From: Verrucosispora sp. NA02020
GTDB lineage: Bacteria; Actinomycetota; Actinomycetes; Mycobacteriales; Micromonosporaceae
Assembly (NCBI RefSeq): GCF_013364215.1
Contig: NZ_CP054923.1
Span: forward strand, 2,108,001-2,172,000
Direction of reading: 5' to 3'
DNA: 64,000 nt
The notes under the pieces were generated by a model. It had not been told where the DNA came from and did not search any database. It saw only the letters and a list, made by a program, of their open reading frames with translations. The number at the start of each line of letters is the position of its first letter. Position 1 is the stretch's first letter. Shown in pieces: positions 7,973 through 17,025 of this stretch. The translations under genes and the position numbers were made by a program.

Positions 7973-9922
7973 CTAGCGTTCCTCGATCCGGACCTGGTGT
8001 TCGTAGGAGAAGGCCAACGCGTGCGGGTCGAGGTCTACCCGGGACGTGGCCGTGCCCCGTCGGCCGGTGAGCGGGTCGGCGGGGAAGAGCAGGACCTCCT
8101 CCAGCAACGCGACGCCGGGCAGCGGCTGGAGCACCCCGAAGAGTTCGCCGGCCTGCACCGGCCGCCCGAACGGCCAGCCCGTCCCGTCCGGGCCGCCGCG
8201 CAGCGGGTTGAGGTAGCCGTAGAGCGCGTCGAGCACCGCCGTCCGGATGCGCCCGGCCGTCGCACCGGGCCGGGCGGTCAACCGGACCGCCACGGTGACG
8301 CCCTGGTAGAAGGGCGGTTCCACGCTGAGCCGTACGCCGATGGGCCTCCGCGCGTCCAGGTGTGCGGCGATGGTGGCGAGCATGTCGTCGGGCGGGATCA
8401 GCTGCTCGAAGCGAAGCTGCTCACCGGCGTCCGCGACCGCCTCCGGCACCACCAGCAGGCGTACGCCGCCGGAGTCGGCGCCGTCCCCGGCGGGCAGGCA
8501 GCGGATCCGGGCGGCGGCCGGCACGGCCTGCCCGGCGATCAGCTCGTAGTCCCGGGCGGTGACGGCCCGGTCCTGTGCCCGCAACTGCACCGGGCCCCGC
8601 TGCCGGGCACTCTGCACCGACTCGCCGTCCACCCCGCCGAGGGCGGCCTCCCGGTTCTCCACCCGGCTGACGTACGGCACCGAGCTGCGCAGCATCGAGA
8701 TCGCGCCCCGGGCCACGTTCCCGCGCCGCCCACCGCCGGTGCGGTAGCGCCGGACCCGCAGCCGGGCGCCGTTGGGCGGCACCGCGCCGTAGCGGCGCAG
8801 CGTTCCGTCGGGTTCCCGGACCGCCGGCCCGAACGCCACCTCGCCGGTGGTCCGGTCCACGGTCACGCAGCGGTCGTCCGGACCGGTGGCGCCGAACGCG
8901 TCCACCTCGGTCCACTCCTGCCAGCCGGTGCCGTCGGAGACCTCGACCACGAACGGCTCGTCGTCGGGGAGCACCGGCGGGCGGGCCACCCGCAGGTGCA
9001 GCCCCGGCACCCCCTCGGACTCGCCGAGGAACTCACCCACCACCGTCTCGGCGTGCACCGCCTCGACGGTGCCGCCGATGGTGAAGGCCGTCGCGGCCCG
9101 GATCGTCGGGGACGCCGAGTAGAACGGCTGGCCGGGTTCGGCGGCGACCAGCCGGCACCGCAGCCAGCCGGCCCGCTGGCCGCCGACGGTGGAGGTGGTG
9201 TGTCCGGCGGGTACGTGCAGCACCACGTCTCCGGGCCGGTTGAGTCCACCGGTGGAGTCGCTGTCCACCTCGCACTCCGTCCAGCGCGCGCCGTCCCATG
9301 CCTCCCAGCGCACGGGCGGCTGCCGGGGGTCGACGCCGATGCCCTCGACCCGGCTCTCCAGCCGCAGCACCACCGTGCAGGACGGGACCGCCGCGTCCAG
9401 GCCGAACAGCACCGCGTCGCCGGCCGTGGGCGGGGTGCCGAAGCAGGCCACGTCCCGGCCGTCGCGTACCTGCTCGGTGCGGTCGGCGGCCTTGCCGTCG
9501 GCGGGGTGGACGCGCAGGTGGGCCAGCTCGCACGGCACGATCGCCAGGTCGGTGACGGTGGCGAAGACGATGGCCTCCTCCGTCTCGGTGCGGATCGTGC
9601 CGGCCTCGGTCCCGGCCCGCAGCAGCACCGTCTCGGCCTGCGGGGCGGCGAGCCAGAAGGAGAGCGCGGCCCGGGCCGCGGTCGGCGGGAAGAGGCGTAC
9701 GCCGATCAGGTCGAGGAAGGCCAGGTAGTTCTTCTCCGGCACCCGGTTCAACCGGTACAGCAGCTCGTCGGTCATCTGCGCGAACGCCTCGACCAGCGTG
9801 ACCCCCGGATCGGAGACGTTGTGGTCGGTCCACTCCGGGCAGCGCTGCTGGATGAAGCGTTTGGCGTCGTCCACGAGGTGCTGGAAACGCCGGTCGTCGA
9901 GGTGGGGTGCGGGCAGGACCAT
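7973..9922 (-). CDS. cis11: CIS baseplate wedge protein, gpJ/gp47-like
   Basis: This 649-residue protein is a putative baseplate assembly protein of the gpJ/T4 gp6 class. The N-terminus carries LVDDAKRFIQQRCPEWTDHN and DPGVTLVEAFAQMTDELLYRLN, a signature of this class. The C-terminal third carries GPVQLRAQDRAVTARDYELI, typical of J-like proteins. The start is the ATG at 9920-9922, which overlaps the stop of the gp25-like gene by one base (TGATG), so the upstream in-frame extension is rejected. It forms the iris-like ring of the baseplate with the gpI-like protein. The middle is larger than in phage gpJ, as usual for CIS versions. Confidence 0.87.
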   Translation of the reverse strand: MVLPAPHLDDRRFQHLVDDAKRFIQQRCPEWTDHNVSDPGVTLVEAFAQMTDELLYRLNRVPEKNYLAFLDLIGVRLFPPTAARAALSFWLAAPQAETVLLRAGTEAGTIRTETEEAIVFATVTDLAIVPCELAHLRVHPADGKAADRTEQVRDGRDVACFGTPPTAGDAVLFGLDAAVPSCTVVLRLESRVEGIGVDPRQPPVRWEAWDGARWTECEVDSDSTGGLNRPGDVVLHVPAGHTTSTVGGQRAGWLRCRLVAAEPGQPFYSASPTIRAATAFTIGGTVEAVHAETVVGEFLGESEGVPGLHLRVARPPVLPDDEPFVVEVSDGTGWQEWTEVDAFGATGPDDRCVTVDRTTGEVAFGPAVREPDGTLRRYGAVPPNGARLRVRRYRTGGGRRGNVARGAISMLRSSVPYVSRVENREAALGGVDGESVQSARQRGPVQLRAQDRAVTARDYELIAGQAVPAAARIRCLPAGDGADSGGVRLLVVPEAVADAGEQLRFEQLIPPDDMLATIAAHLDARRPIGVRLSVEPPFYQGVTVAVRLTARPGATAGRIRTAVLDALYGYLNPLRGGPDGTGWPFGRPVQAGELFGVLQPLPGVALLEEVLLFPADPLTGRRGTATSRVDLDPHALAFSYEHQVRIEER

Positions 9923-10344
9923 CAGTACGTCGCCTCCACCTCGGCCCCGTCGTGCGACGGGATCACGTAGAACGGGAAGACCAGGTTGCGGGGATCGTTG
10001 GTCCCGCGCAGCACGTACCGCAGGTCGATGTAGAGGGTGCCGGCGGTCACCTCGTCGAAGCCCACGAGGACGTCGGTGACCTCGATCCGGGGCTCCCAGC
10101 GGTCGAGTGCGGCGCGTACCTCGAAGGCGACCTGCCCGGCGGTGTTCTCGTCGGCCGGCGCGAAGACGTAGTCGTGGATGGCGCAGCCGAACTCGGGGCG
10201 CATGGGTCGTTCGCCGGGGGCGGTGCCGAGGATGAGCCGGATCGCCTCGACGATCTCCCGCTCCCGGTTGACCAGTGCGATCCCGCCACCGGCGTCGAAC
10301 CGGAGCGGGAACGCCCATCCAGCGCCGATGAACTGCTCCGCCAC
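9922..10344 (-). CDS. cis9: CIS baseplate protein, GPW/gp25-like
   Basis: This 140-residue protein is of the GPW/gp25 family. It is the baseplate wedge that nucleates sheath assembly. FPLRFDAGGGIALVNREREIVEAIRLIL and the conserved LGTAPGERPMRPEFGC motif are present; the latter is the family signature. The start is a GTG at 10342-10344, five bases after the stop of the PAAR gene. The open frame extends further upstream, but that part reads through the PAAR gene in another frame. Residue 140 ends in the overlap with the gpJ-like gene. Confidence 0.9.
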   Translation of the reverse strand: MAEQFIGAGWAFPLRFDAGGGIALVNREREIVEAIRLILGTAPGERPMRPEFGCAIHDYVFAPADENTAGQVAFEVRAALDRWEPRIEVTDVLVGFDEVTAGTLYIDLRYVLRGTNDPRNLVFPFYVIPSHDGAEVEATY

Positions 10345-10349
10345 CTCGC

Positions 10350-10703
10350 TCAGCCCCCGATCGTGACGTTCAGGGCACCGGTCAGGATCGTCGCCGAGCA
10401 GGTGGTGCGGTCGCCGACCCGGGCGGCGGGGAAGCCGCCGATCAGCACCAGCCCGCCCGCCCGTGGCGGGCTGGGCATCACCACGTTGCCCGGGCCGAGG
10501 ACCAGGTGCGGTGGCGGGACCGGGCAGGTGCACACGGTGCCGACCACCGCCGCCGGTCGGCCACCGATGAGCACGCTGGCCACGCCGAGCAGGGGACCGG
10601 GCGTCGGCGGTGGCACCCCGGGCAGACCTGCGGCGGGCGGGCCGACGCTTCCGGTGGGTACGCCGTGGCCGATCCTGTCCCCGACGCGGGCTGCTGCTGG
10701 CAT
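10350..10703 (-). CDS. cis10: PAAR-domain spike tip protein
   Basis: This 117-residue protein has the PAAR fold that caps the VgrG-like spike. It opens with PAAARVGDRIGHG and has repeated glycine/proline turns (VLIGGRPAAVVG, VLIGGFPAARVGDRTTC). The metal-binding positions of PAAR tips are plausibly His15 and the Cys/His set around CTCPVPPPH. The ATG at 10701-10703 follows a strong GAGGAGGG and lies 13 bases after the VgrG-like gene. It sharpens the spike for membrane puncture. Confidence 0.9.
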   Translation of the reverse strand: MPAAARVGDRIGHGVPTGSVGPPAAGLPGVPPPTPGPLLGVASVLIGGRPAAVVGTVCTCPVPPPHLVLGPGNVVMPSPPRAGGLVLIGGFPAARVGDRTTCSATILTGALNVTIGG

Positions 10704-10716
10704 CGCGTTTCCCTCC

Positions 10717-12534
10717 TCAGTTGATCCGGACGATCTGGCCGGAGATCGACACGCTGCCACCGGTGAGTTTCAGCTCGCCGCCGCCGGCGTCCACCGACAC
10801 GCCCCGACCGGTGACCGAGACCGGCCCGCTCGACTCGACCGAGACACCCCCGGTGCCCCGGACGGTGAGGTCGGTCTTGGCCTCGATCACCACGCTGCCG
10901 TCGCTGCGGACGATCACCGAGGTGCCGGCCCGGTCCAGGTGCACCAGCAGGTTGTCGGTGCCGCTCTGGGTCCGCAGCCGGACCCCCTGGGCCGCTGCGG
11001 CGACGGTCGGCCCGTCGAGCAGTTCCACCCAGTTGCCGGTGGTCCGCCCGCCGGCCGCCCGGCCCTGACGGGAGGCGAACGAGAGCCGGTTCACCGCCCC
11101 GCTCGTCGGGTCGACGAGTGGCCCGTCGTGCGGCGACGGCTGGTCGACGCCGTTGTAGAGCCCACCGATGACGTACGGCCGGTCGAGTAGTCCCTGCTCG
11201 AACCCGACGAGCACCTCGTCGCCGACCTCGGGGCAGCAGACCCCGCCGCCGCCGGTCCCGCCCAGTTGCACCGTGCGGACCCAGTCGGTCTCGTACTCGT
11301 CGTCGAGCCAGGGGAAGCGCAGCTTGACCCAGCCCCGGTCCCGGCGTTCCGGGTGGTTGCGGTCACGGGTGGCGTTGGCGTCGGTGACCACGCCGATGGC
11401 CAGCCCCGGCATCCGTGACCGCAGCGCCGCCGGGGTGCCCCCGGTCAGGCCGCCGAGCGACCGGTCCTGGGCGCCGCTGACCGTCAGCCAGGTCTCGTAG
11501 AACCGCGCCGGTCCGAAGACGTGTCGGCTGGCGGTCACCGTGTACTTGCCGACGAAGGGCTTCCCGACGCCGCTGAGCGTGAACGGCACGCCGGTGCGCA
11601 GCAGCGGGTTGCCCCGGACCGCCACCTCGAGTTCGGCGAAGCCGGTCGCCACCTGGGCGGCCAGTGAGCGGGACACGGTGTCGACCTCGGCCGCCGTCTC
11701 GTACGGCACGTCGGCGACCAGCATCTCGGCGGTGCCGAACCCCTCCGCCACCTCGCCTGCGGTCACCGGCAGCCGCACCTCGTCGCTGTCGCGTACCCGG
11801 GTGCGGCCGATCACCGGCTGGCGGGTACGGCGGTCCCAGCCGCGTACCTCCACGTCGGTGAACTGGCCGACCGAGGTGACGGTGGCGTGCATGGTGAGCA
11901 CGTTGCCGTTCACCTCCGCCACGAAGTCGCTGCGTTCGGCGGGTGTCTGCGGGCCGGGGGCGGAGGCGGCGCGGACCGGCCGGCGGAACTCGAACTCGCC
12001 GTCGACCATCGCCACCTCGGCGTCGTTGTCGGCGGCCAGCATCCGGAGGAACTCCCAGTCGCTGACGTTGGGCTGCGCCACCACCTCGTAGACCACGGTG
12101 GTGGGATCGATCCGGCCGATCGGCAGGCCGGCGAACCGGGCCAGCTCCCGGGCGATGTCGGACGCCTTCCGGTTGAGGTAGCGGGCCACCCGCCGGCCGC
12201 GCCGCAGCCGGTGTGACAGGTCCAGGGCCCGGATCGTGGTGTACGTGCCGGTGCCGTCGAACTCCGTCTCGACGGTGACCACCTCGCCGGTGAACAGCGC
12301 GGTCTCGCCGTTGCGGTCACCGGGCCGGACCGCCACGGTCACCTGCTGGCCGATCGTGATGCCGACCTTCTGCACCAGCAGCGAACCGGGGTCGCGGTAG
12401 CGCAGGGTGGCCACCGCCGGCATGTTGACGCCGTCCTCGACGCAGCCGTACGCCAACTCGTCCGGCCAGGGGTCGGGGAGTTCCGCCGAGGGCAGGCCGA
12501 TTTTGAGGATGTTGGTGAGGGTTCCGGTGGGCAC
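10717..12534 (-). CDS. cis8: VgrG-like central spike protein
   Basis: This 605-residue protein is a VgrG/gpD-gp5-like spike. The N-terminal half has the gp27-like ring domains with VSDWEFLRMLAADNDAEV, a hallmark of this class. The OB-fold region includes RGWVKLRFPWLDDEYETDWVR and the EVGDEVLVGFEQGLLDRPYVIGGLYNG block typical of gp5/VgrG. The C-terminus is a short beta-helix rich in Gly, Val and Ser (VSVESSGPVSVTG). The GTG start at 12532-12534 lies 3 bases after the stop of the LysM gene. It connects the tube to the PAAR tip. No extra C-terminal effector domain is visible. Confidence 0.92.
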   Translation of the reverse strand: MPTGTLTNILKIGLPSAELPDPWPDELAYGCVEDGVNMPAVATLRYRDPGSLLVQKVGITIGQQVTVAVRPGDRNGETALFTGEVVTVETEFDGTGTYTTIRALDLSHRLRRGRRVARYLNRKASDIARELARFAGLPIGRIDPTTVVYEVVAQPNVSDWEFLRMLAADNDAEVAMVDGEFEFRRPVRAASAPGPQTPAERSDFVAEVNGNVLTMHATVTSVGQFTDVEVRGWDRRTRQPVIGRTRVRDSDEVRLPVTAGEVAEGFGTAEMLVADVPYETAAEVDTVSRSLAAQVATGFAELEVAVRGNPLLRTGVPFTLSGVGKPFVGKYTVTASRHVFGPARFYETWLTVSGAQDRSLGGLTGGTPAALRSRMPGLAIGVVTDANATRDRNHPERRDRGWVKLRFPWLDDEYETDWVRTVQLGGTGGGGVCCPEVGDEVLVGFEQGLLDRPYVIGGLYNGVDQPSPHDGPLVDPTSGAVNRLSFASRQGRAAGGRTTGNWVELLDGPTVAAAAQGVRLRTQSGTDNLLVHLDRAGTSVIVRSDGSVVIEAKTDLTVRGTGGVSVESSGPVSVTGRGVSVDAGGGELKLTGGSVSISGQIVRIN

Positions 12535-12537
12535 GGG

Positions 12538-13287
12538 CTACCTGCCTTCCGTCGCGGAGCCGGACCCGACGGGTGCCCGGGACAGTGCGGCGGGGACCTC
12601 GTCGGGGGCGGGCAACAGCAGCTCGGTGCCGGGCGGCAGCCGGCTCGGGTCGTCGATCTCGTTCGCCTCGGCGATCACCCGCCACACCGTCGGGTCCCCG
12701 TATTCACGATGGGCCAGCAGCGGCAACGAGTCGCCGTCCACCACCCGGTGCACGCGGCGCGCCGACCGGGTGCCGGAGGTCGGGTTCTGGGCCGGCTTGC
12801 TGCCGCTGATCTCGGTCAGGTTCACCGCGCAGGTCGCCCGCAACGGGGTCCCGGAGCTGTCGAACAGCGTGTACGTGGCGGTGACCTGGCTGACGTACGA
12901 GTAGAACGAGACGGTCTGGAACTGACCCCAGGTGAACTTCACCCACGGTGGCGAGGGCGCCTTCGCCGCGATGCTGGCGGTCGTCGGCGTACAGCAGGAG
13001 AGCAGGCTCTCGACCCGCTGCTGCACCGTACGGCTGTGCGTGTCGGTCACGTCGAGGAAGACGGTCAGCGCGAGGCTGCGCGGCTCCGAGCCGGTGAACT
13101 CCGGGATGCCGACCTGCTCGGCGCCCCGGACCACGTGTGGGATCCAGGAGGCCGACTTGGTCAACGTCAGCTCGTTCGGGTTGAACATGAAGGTGATCGG
13201 GCCGCCGAGCGACCCGCCGGGGCGGTTACCGCCGCCCAGCGGTGGGTTGTAGCGCTGGAGGAACGCGGAGACCTTGCCGGTCGGCAC
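12538..13287 (-). CDS. cis7: CIS LysM-domain baseplate/tube-initiation protein
   Basis: This 249-residue protein has an N-terminal gp53/tube-adaptor-like domain (ITFMFNPNELTLTKSASWIP, with SLALTVFLDVTD) and a C-terminal LysM-like domain (about 180-230: HRVVDGDSLPLLAHREYGDPTVW and ANEIDDPSRLPPG). In CIS and T4-like particles this protein joins the tube to the spike. The start is a GTG at 13285-13287 one base after the stop of the second tube gene. The frame upstream is non-coding in this reading. Its C-terminus is serine-rich and flexible. Confidence 0.88.
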   Translation of the reverse strand: MPTGKVSAFLQRYNPPLGGGNRPGGSLGGPITFMFNPNELTLTKSASWIPHVVRGAEQVGIPEFTGSEPRSLALTVFLDVTDTHSRTVQQRVESLLSCCTPTTASIAAKAPSPPWVKFTWGQFQTVSFYSYVSQVTATYTLFDSSGTPLRATCAVNLTEISGSKPAQNPTSGTRSARRVHRVVDGDSLPLLAHREYGDPTVWRVIAEANEIDDPSRLPPGTELLLPAPDEVPAALSRAPVGSGSATEGR

Positions 13288-13288
13288 G

Positions 13289-13717
13289 TCAGCCCACCTC
13301 CAGGAAGCCGTGGTAGGCGAGTTCGATGCTCTCCGTCGCCGTCTCCGACCGGGACGGATCGAAGGACGGGCCGGTCCAGCGGACCAGGACGACATCGGCC
13401 AGTCCCCACTGGACCAGCAGGGCCCGGTCCGGCCGCAGCGCCGCGATCTGGGCGGTGCCCCGGGTGACGCCCTGCGGCAGTTTGGCGAGCATCCGGGCCA
13501 CCTTGGCGGTGTCCGGGATCAGCGGTCGGGTGAGGGTGACGTTGGTGTAGCGCACCCGCGACGGCAGTTGCCAGACGAAGCCGTTGTTGCCGCCCTCCTG
13601 GTGCTGCTCCACCTCGACCTCGCAGCCGAGCCCGTCGCACGAGTTCCAGTCGCCGAGGTCGATGCCGTCGATGCGGAGCCGGAAGTGGACGCTGGTGCCG
13701 GGATCGATGTCGCTCAC
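13289..13717 (-). CDS. Second tail-tube-like protein (tube initiator)
   Basis: This 142-residue protein of the T4-like tail tube family resembles the tube subunit at 17591-18034. Both have the pattern FRLRIDG-x-DLGDWNSCDGL-x-CEVEVEQHQEGG, an early beta-hairpin followed by a conserved G-x-x-x-E-x-E stretch. CIS clusters usually carry two or three tube paralogues; the copy next to the LysM and VgrG genes generally forms the first ring above the baseplate. The GTG start at 13715-13717 overlaps the stop of the Pro-rich gene (GTGA). I infer the tube-initiator role from position. Confidence 0.85.
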   Translation of the reverse strand: MSDIDPGTSVHFRLRIDGIDLGDWNSCDGLGCEVEVEQHQEGGNNGFVWQLPSRVRYTNVTLTRPLIPDTAKVARMLAKLPQGVTRGTAQIAALRPDRALLVQWGLADVVLVRWTGPSFDPSRSETATESIELAYHGFLEVG

Positions 13718-16700
13718 CGCCCACCGTCCAGCCACCGGCCGGAGCGTTCGCGTCCCCGTCGGAGTTCGGTCCGCAGCAGCCGGGAGATCGGTTCGACGAG
13801 GCGGTGGGCGAGTTCGTCCAGGGCCCGCCGGTCGAGGTGGTGGAACCGTTCGGCGCTGTCGCGGTCCTCGCGTCCCCCGTCGCGCCCCGTCTGGGTGGTG
13901 GCGTCCCGGGTCGTACCGGTCGAGCCGGCGGCGGCCGTCGCGGTACGGGTGGCGGTCGAGGAGCCGGCCGTCACCGGTCCGGTCCGTTGGACCGTCCGGG
14001 CGGGATGCGGCGCCGTCGACGTGCTGCCGCGCGGGGTGCGCTGGACCGGTGCCGCGGTGCCGGTGGACGTGCTGGTACTCGCCGCGCGGGTCACGACCGG
14101 GCGCGGAACCGGGCCGGCGGGCACCGACGCGGCGACCGTGAAGGGTGCCGGGCTCGGTCCGGCGACCTGTCGGGCCGGTGGTCGGCCCGGGGGCGGCGCG
14201 GTGGCCGCAGTGGTCCGGGTGCCGTGGCCGGCGACTGGTGCGACTGGTGCCGCCATCGTGGGCGCCTCCCTGGTGCTCGCCGGAGTTCGGCTGGTCGTGG
14301 TCGCCGGTCCGCCGCCGGGTGACCGCGTCCAGCGGACCGGCACCGCCGGTCCGGCCGAGGTGCGGGCTCCGGTCGGCGTTCGGTCCGGGCCGCGTCGGGG
14401 CGCCGCGCCGAGCCCGGACCGTTGCAGGACCGGTGTCAGGGGCCGCTCGCCGAGAAGCGGGGCGTGACGCGCCCGCCGGTGCGTCGGGCCGGGTGCTCCG
14501 TCCGTCGCACCGGCCCGCGTCGGCGCCGGACCGGCACCCGGAGCCGTCGGACCCCCTGCCGTCGTCGAGGCGGCGACCGGGGCGTGCGGTCGGACGACCG
14601 GCGTCCCCGGCACGACGGTCGGCGATCCGGGGCGCGGTCGCCCGGCCGCCGCCGGAGCGGACGGCTCGGCGGGGTACGACACGGGGCGCGTGGCCTGCTG
14701 TGCGCCGCCGGGACGGTCCGGGTGTGCCGGGGACATGTCCGTGGACGTACGGGCCGCCGGTGACGTGCCGTGTGGGCGGACCTGGGCCGTGCCCGCCGAC
14801 GGCGTGATCGCGGCCGGTGCGGAGACCGCCGGCGGTGCCGGACGGTGGGCGGTGCCGCCGGAGCGGGGCGAGGGATCGGCGGTGGCCTGCCGGGGCGGGG
14901 CCGACGTGGCGGCTACCGGCCGGGCCACGATCCGTGGTGGGGGCGCGTCCGGGGCGAGCGGCGTCCCGAGGCCCACCGGCGGGTGGGGGGGAGGTACCGG
15001 CGGACCGCTCCGACCCGCCGGTACCTCCCGGAGCGGTGACCGACCCGGGCCGGACGGCCCCGCTCCGGCTTCCGACCTCGACGCTCCCGCACCGGGTGGC
15101 CGTGCCGCCGGATCGGTTTCCGGTCGGCCGGTCACGGTCCGGTCGGCCGGTGCGGCGGTCGGGGACTGCGGACCGGCCCCGGCGCGTACGGCGGGGCCGC
15201 CGTGCCGGTGCACCGGTGGTGTCGCGCCGCCTCGGGGCGCGGCCGGAACGGTGCCGGCCGCCGAACCTCCATGGTGGCCGGACGTGGACCGCTGTACGGC
15301 GGGTGCCGGGGTGCCGCCGGTCGTGCCGGACGGCGCGGCACCGGAGCCTCGCCCCCCTGCCCGGGGCCGTGGCTGGTCCGGGGCGGGACGACGCGCGGAC
15401 AGCACCGCCGGTGGCGCGTCCGGATCGGGCGCCGGCATCACGACGGGCTCGCCGAGGCCGATTCGCGGGGGAGCACCACCGACCCGGGGCTCCCGCGAGA
15501 CCGGGCCCGACCCAATCGACGGGCCCGACCCAATCGACGGGGCAGACCCGGCCGACGGGGCAGACGGCGGGCCGTGGCGGGTCGGTGTGGCAGTCGACGG
15601 GTCGCGGCGGACCGGTGCGGCGGGGGCCGGCGCGTTACCGGACGGCGCGGTGGGTGCCGAGGCAGCACCGGCCGGCGCGGGGTACGTCGAGGCGCTGCCC
15701 GTTGACGCGGGCGAGACGAAGACGCTGCCGGTCGGTGTGGGCGAGGGCGCGCCGCCGCCGGAGGGGGCGGGTGAGGGCGCGCCGCTGGCGGTCGACGTGG
15801 CAGTCGGCAGGTCCCGACGGGCCGGCGCGGTCTGCACCGGGACGCCTCCGGTCCGCGCGGCGGCGGGCAGCGGGTCGTGGTGGCGCGGCGCGGTCGGTGC
15901 CGGGGCGCGGTCGGTCGACGCGCGGGGCACCGGAGCGAGACGGGCCGACGCGGCACTGGTCGACGCGGCACTGGTCGACGAGGCGGCGGTCGGCGCGACG
16001 GTGGTCGGTGTGACGCTGGTCGTTGCGGTGCTGGTCGTTGCGGTGCCGGTCGGCGCGGCAGTCCTCGGCGAGGCGGAGGCCGGTGCTGCGGAGGTCGGTG
16101 TGGCCGAGCGGGGCACGGCGGGGGCGGTGCGCGCGGCGGTGCCGGGAGCCGGTGCGGCGGAGCCGGTGGAGTCCGGGCCGGACCGGGAGGCGGTGACGGG
16201 CGTTCGGGCGAGGTCGGTGGGGCCGGACTGCCGGGCGGGCACTCGACGCGGTGGCGTGGTGGCCGGGGCGAGCGTCAACGGCGTACCGGCGCGGCGGGCC
16301 GGGGCGGGGCGGACCGGTCGGGGCGCCACGGCGGTGGCCGGCGTCCGGGCCGGGCCGTCGGGCGACGGACCGTCCGCTCCGGGCGGCGAACCGGTGGCGG
16401 AGGCCGACGGTGTCCGCAGGTCCGCCGGGAGCGCCGGACCCGGAGCGGCCGGGGAACCGGCGGCGGCGTGGCGTTGCACCGGCAGGGCGGGACCGGCGGT
16501 GGCCGGGTGCTGCCCGGACCGGGGGGAGGCGGTGGCACGGACCGGCGTCGCCGCCGTCGCGGGCACCGGGCGGAGCAGGTCGTGTGCCAGCCCACTGGGC
16601 GCGTCGGGACTGACCAGGTGGTGCAGCGGACGTCGGGCGGTGGGGTCCTGCCAGGTGGCCAGCCGGTGCCGGAACCCGACCGGGTCGCTGATCGGCATCT

Positions 16701-16860
16701 CGACGCCGGTGACCAGGCCGTCCATCGGCGGTACGCTCCGCCAGCCCCGGCCGTCGACAACCGCTGCGGGGGGCGGGTCAGCGACCGGGGTCGGGTCGAC
16801 CGCGAGGGGGTCGGGCCGGTCCGCTCCGCGCCACCGCCGGAGCAGGTCGCGTACGCCCAT
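13714..16860 (-). CDS. Large Pro/Ala/Thr-rich disordered protein of the CIS operon
   Basis: This 1048-residue protein has short structured ends and a very long low-complexity middle. The first 100 residues are globular and include MGVRDLLRRWRGADRPDP and PISDPVGFRHRLATWQDP. Residues from about 100 to 985 are almost entirely Pro, Ala, Thr, Ser and Gly with scattered Arg. The last 55 residues form an amphipathic helix (LDRRALDELAHRLVEPISRL). It lies between DUF6760 and the second tube gene, with a 6-base gap and a 4-base overlap. The position matches an uncharacterised CIS protein of Streptomyces clusters. No tape-measure protein is recognisable elsewhere, so this could take that place, but Pro-rich sequence argues against a helical ruler. 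Reading frame and third-base GC bias support it as real coding sequence. Confidence 0.72.
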   Translation of the reverse strand: MGVRDLLRRWRGADRPDPLAVDPTPVADPPPAAVVDGRGWRSVPPMDGLVTGVEMPISDPVGFRHRLATWQDPTARRPLHHLVSPDAPSGLAHDLLRPVPATAATPVRATASPRSGQHPATAGPALPVQRHAAAGSPAAPGPALPADLRTPSASATGSPPGADGPSPDGPARTPATAVAPRPVRPAPARRAGTPLTLAPATTPPRRVPARQSGPTDLARTPVTASRSGPDSTGSAAPAPGTAARTAPAVPRSATPTSAAPASASPRTAAPTGTATTSTATTSVTPTTVAPTAASSTSAASTSAASARLAPVPRASTDRAPAPTAPRHHDPLPAAARTGGVPVQTAPARRDLPTATSTASGAPSPAPSGGGAPSPTPTGSVFVSPASTGSASTYPAPAGAASAPTAPSGNAPAPAAPVRRDPSTATPTRHGPPSAPSAGSAPSIGSGPSIGSGPVSREPRVGGAPPRIGLGEPVVMPAPDPDAPPAVLSARRPAPDQPRPRAGGRGSGAAPSGTTGGTPAPAVQRSTSGHHGGSAAGTVPAAPRGGATPPVHRHGGPAVRAGAGPQSPTAAPADRTVTGRPETDPAARPPGAGASRSEAGAGPSGPGRSPLREVPAGRSGPPVPPPHPPVGLGTPLAPDAPPPRIVARPVAATSAPPRQATADPSPRSGGTAHRPAPPAVSAPAAITPSAGTAQVRPHGTSPAARTSTDMSPAHPDRPGGAQQATRPVSYPAEPSAPAAAGRPRPGSPTVVPGTPVVRPHAPVAASTTAGGPTAPGAGPAPTRAGATDGAPGPTHRRARHAPLLGERPLTPVLQRSGLGAAPRRGPDRTPTGARTSAGPAVPVRWTRSPGGGPATTTSRTPASTREAPTMAAPVAPVAGHGTRTTAATAPPPGRPPARQVAGPSPAPFTVAASVPAGPVPRPVVTRAASTSTSTGTAAPVQRTPRGSTSTAPHPARTVQRTGPVTAGSSTATRTATAAAGSTGTTRDATTQTGRDGGREDRDSAERFHHLDRRALDELAHRLVEPISRLLRTELRRGRERSGRWLDGGR
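15503..15568. repeat. 18-bp tandem repeats in the Pro-rich CIS gene
   Basis: Two exact 18-bp units (15503-15520 and 15521-15538) are followed by a degenerate third (15539-15556) and part of a fourth. They encode repeated S-I-G-S-G-P on the minus strand. Shorter tandem repeats occur near 15950-15985 and 16010-16050. The repeats lie in frame, so copy-number change would alter linker length without breaking the frame. Confidence 0.75.
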
Positions 16861-16866
16861 CGTCGA

Positions 16867-17025
16867 TCACCGCCCCTCGTTGACACGCGTGTTGATGGCG
16901 GCGATCTCCGCGACGTAGCGCCGCCGTTCGTCGTGGCGCAGGTCGAGGATCTCGTCGCGGGACCAGTGGAAGTGGTAGGCGACGTACGCGACCTCCTCGT
17001 AGAGCCGGTCGGTCGCGTACGTCAC
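16867..17025 (-). CDS. DUF6760 small CIS protein
   Basis: A 52-residue protein of the DUF6760 type, seen between tube and baseplate genes in actinobacterial CIS clusters. It contains YEEVAYVAYHFHWSRDEILDL followed by a basic helix ending NTRVNEGR. The GTG start at 17023-17025 overlaps the stop of the upstream gene (GTGA), giving translational coupling. The role is unknown; the LEHxxRRRxVxEI-like helix is reminiscent of short tail-assembly chaperone products such as phage gpG-T partners, but that is inference. Confidence 0.82.
   Translation of the reverse strand: MTYATDRLYEEVAYVAYHFHWSRDEILDLRHDERRRYVAEIAAINTRVNEGR

Noticed and set aside
14690..16918. 742-codon plus-strand frame opposite the Pro-rich CIS gene
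   Set aside because: Gly/Ala/Val-rich mirror of a low-complexity gene. The minus-strand frame is coupled to its neighbours and has globular ends, so it is preferred.
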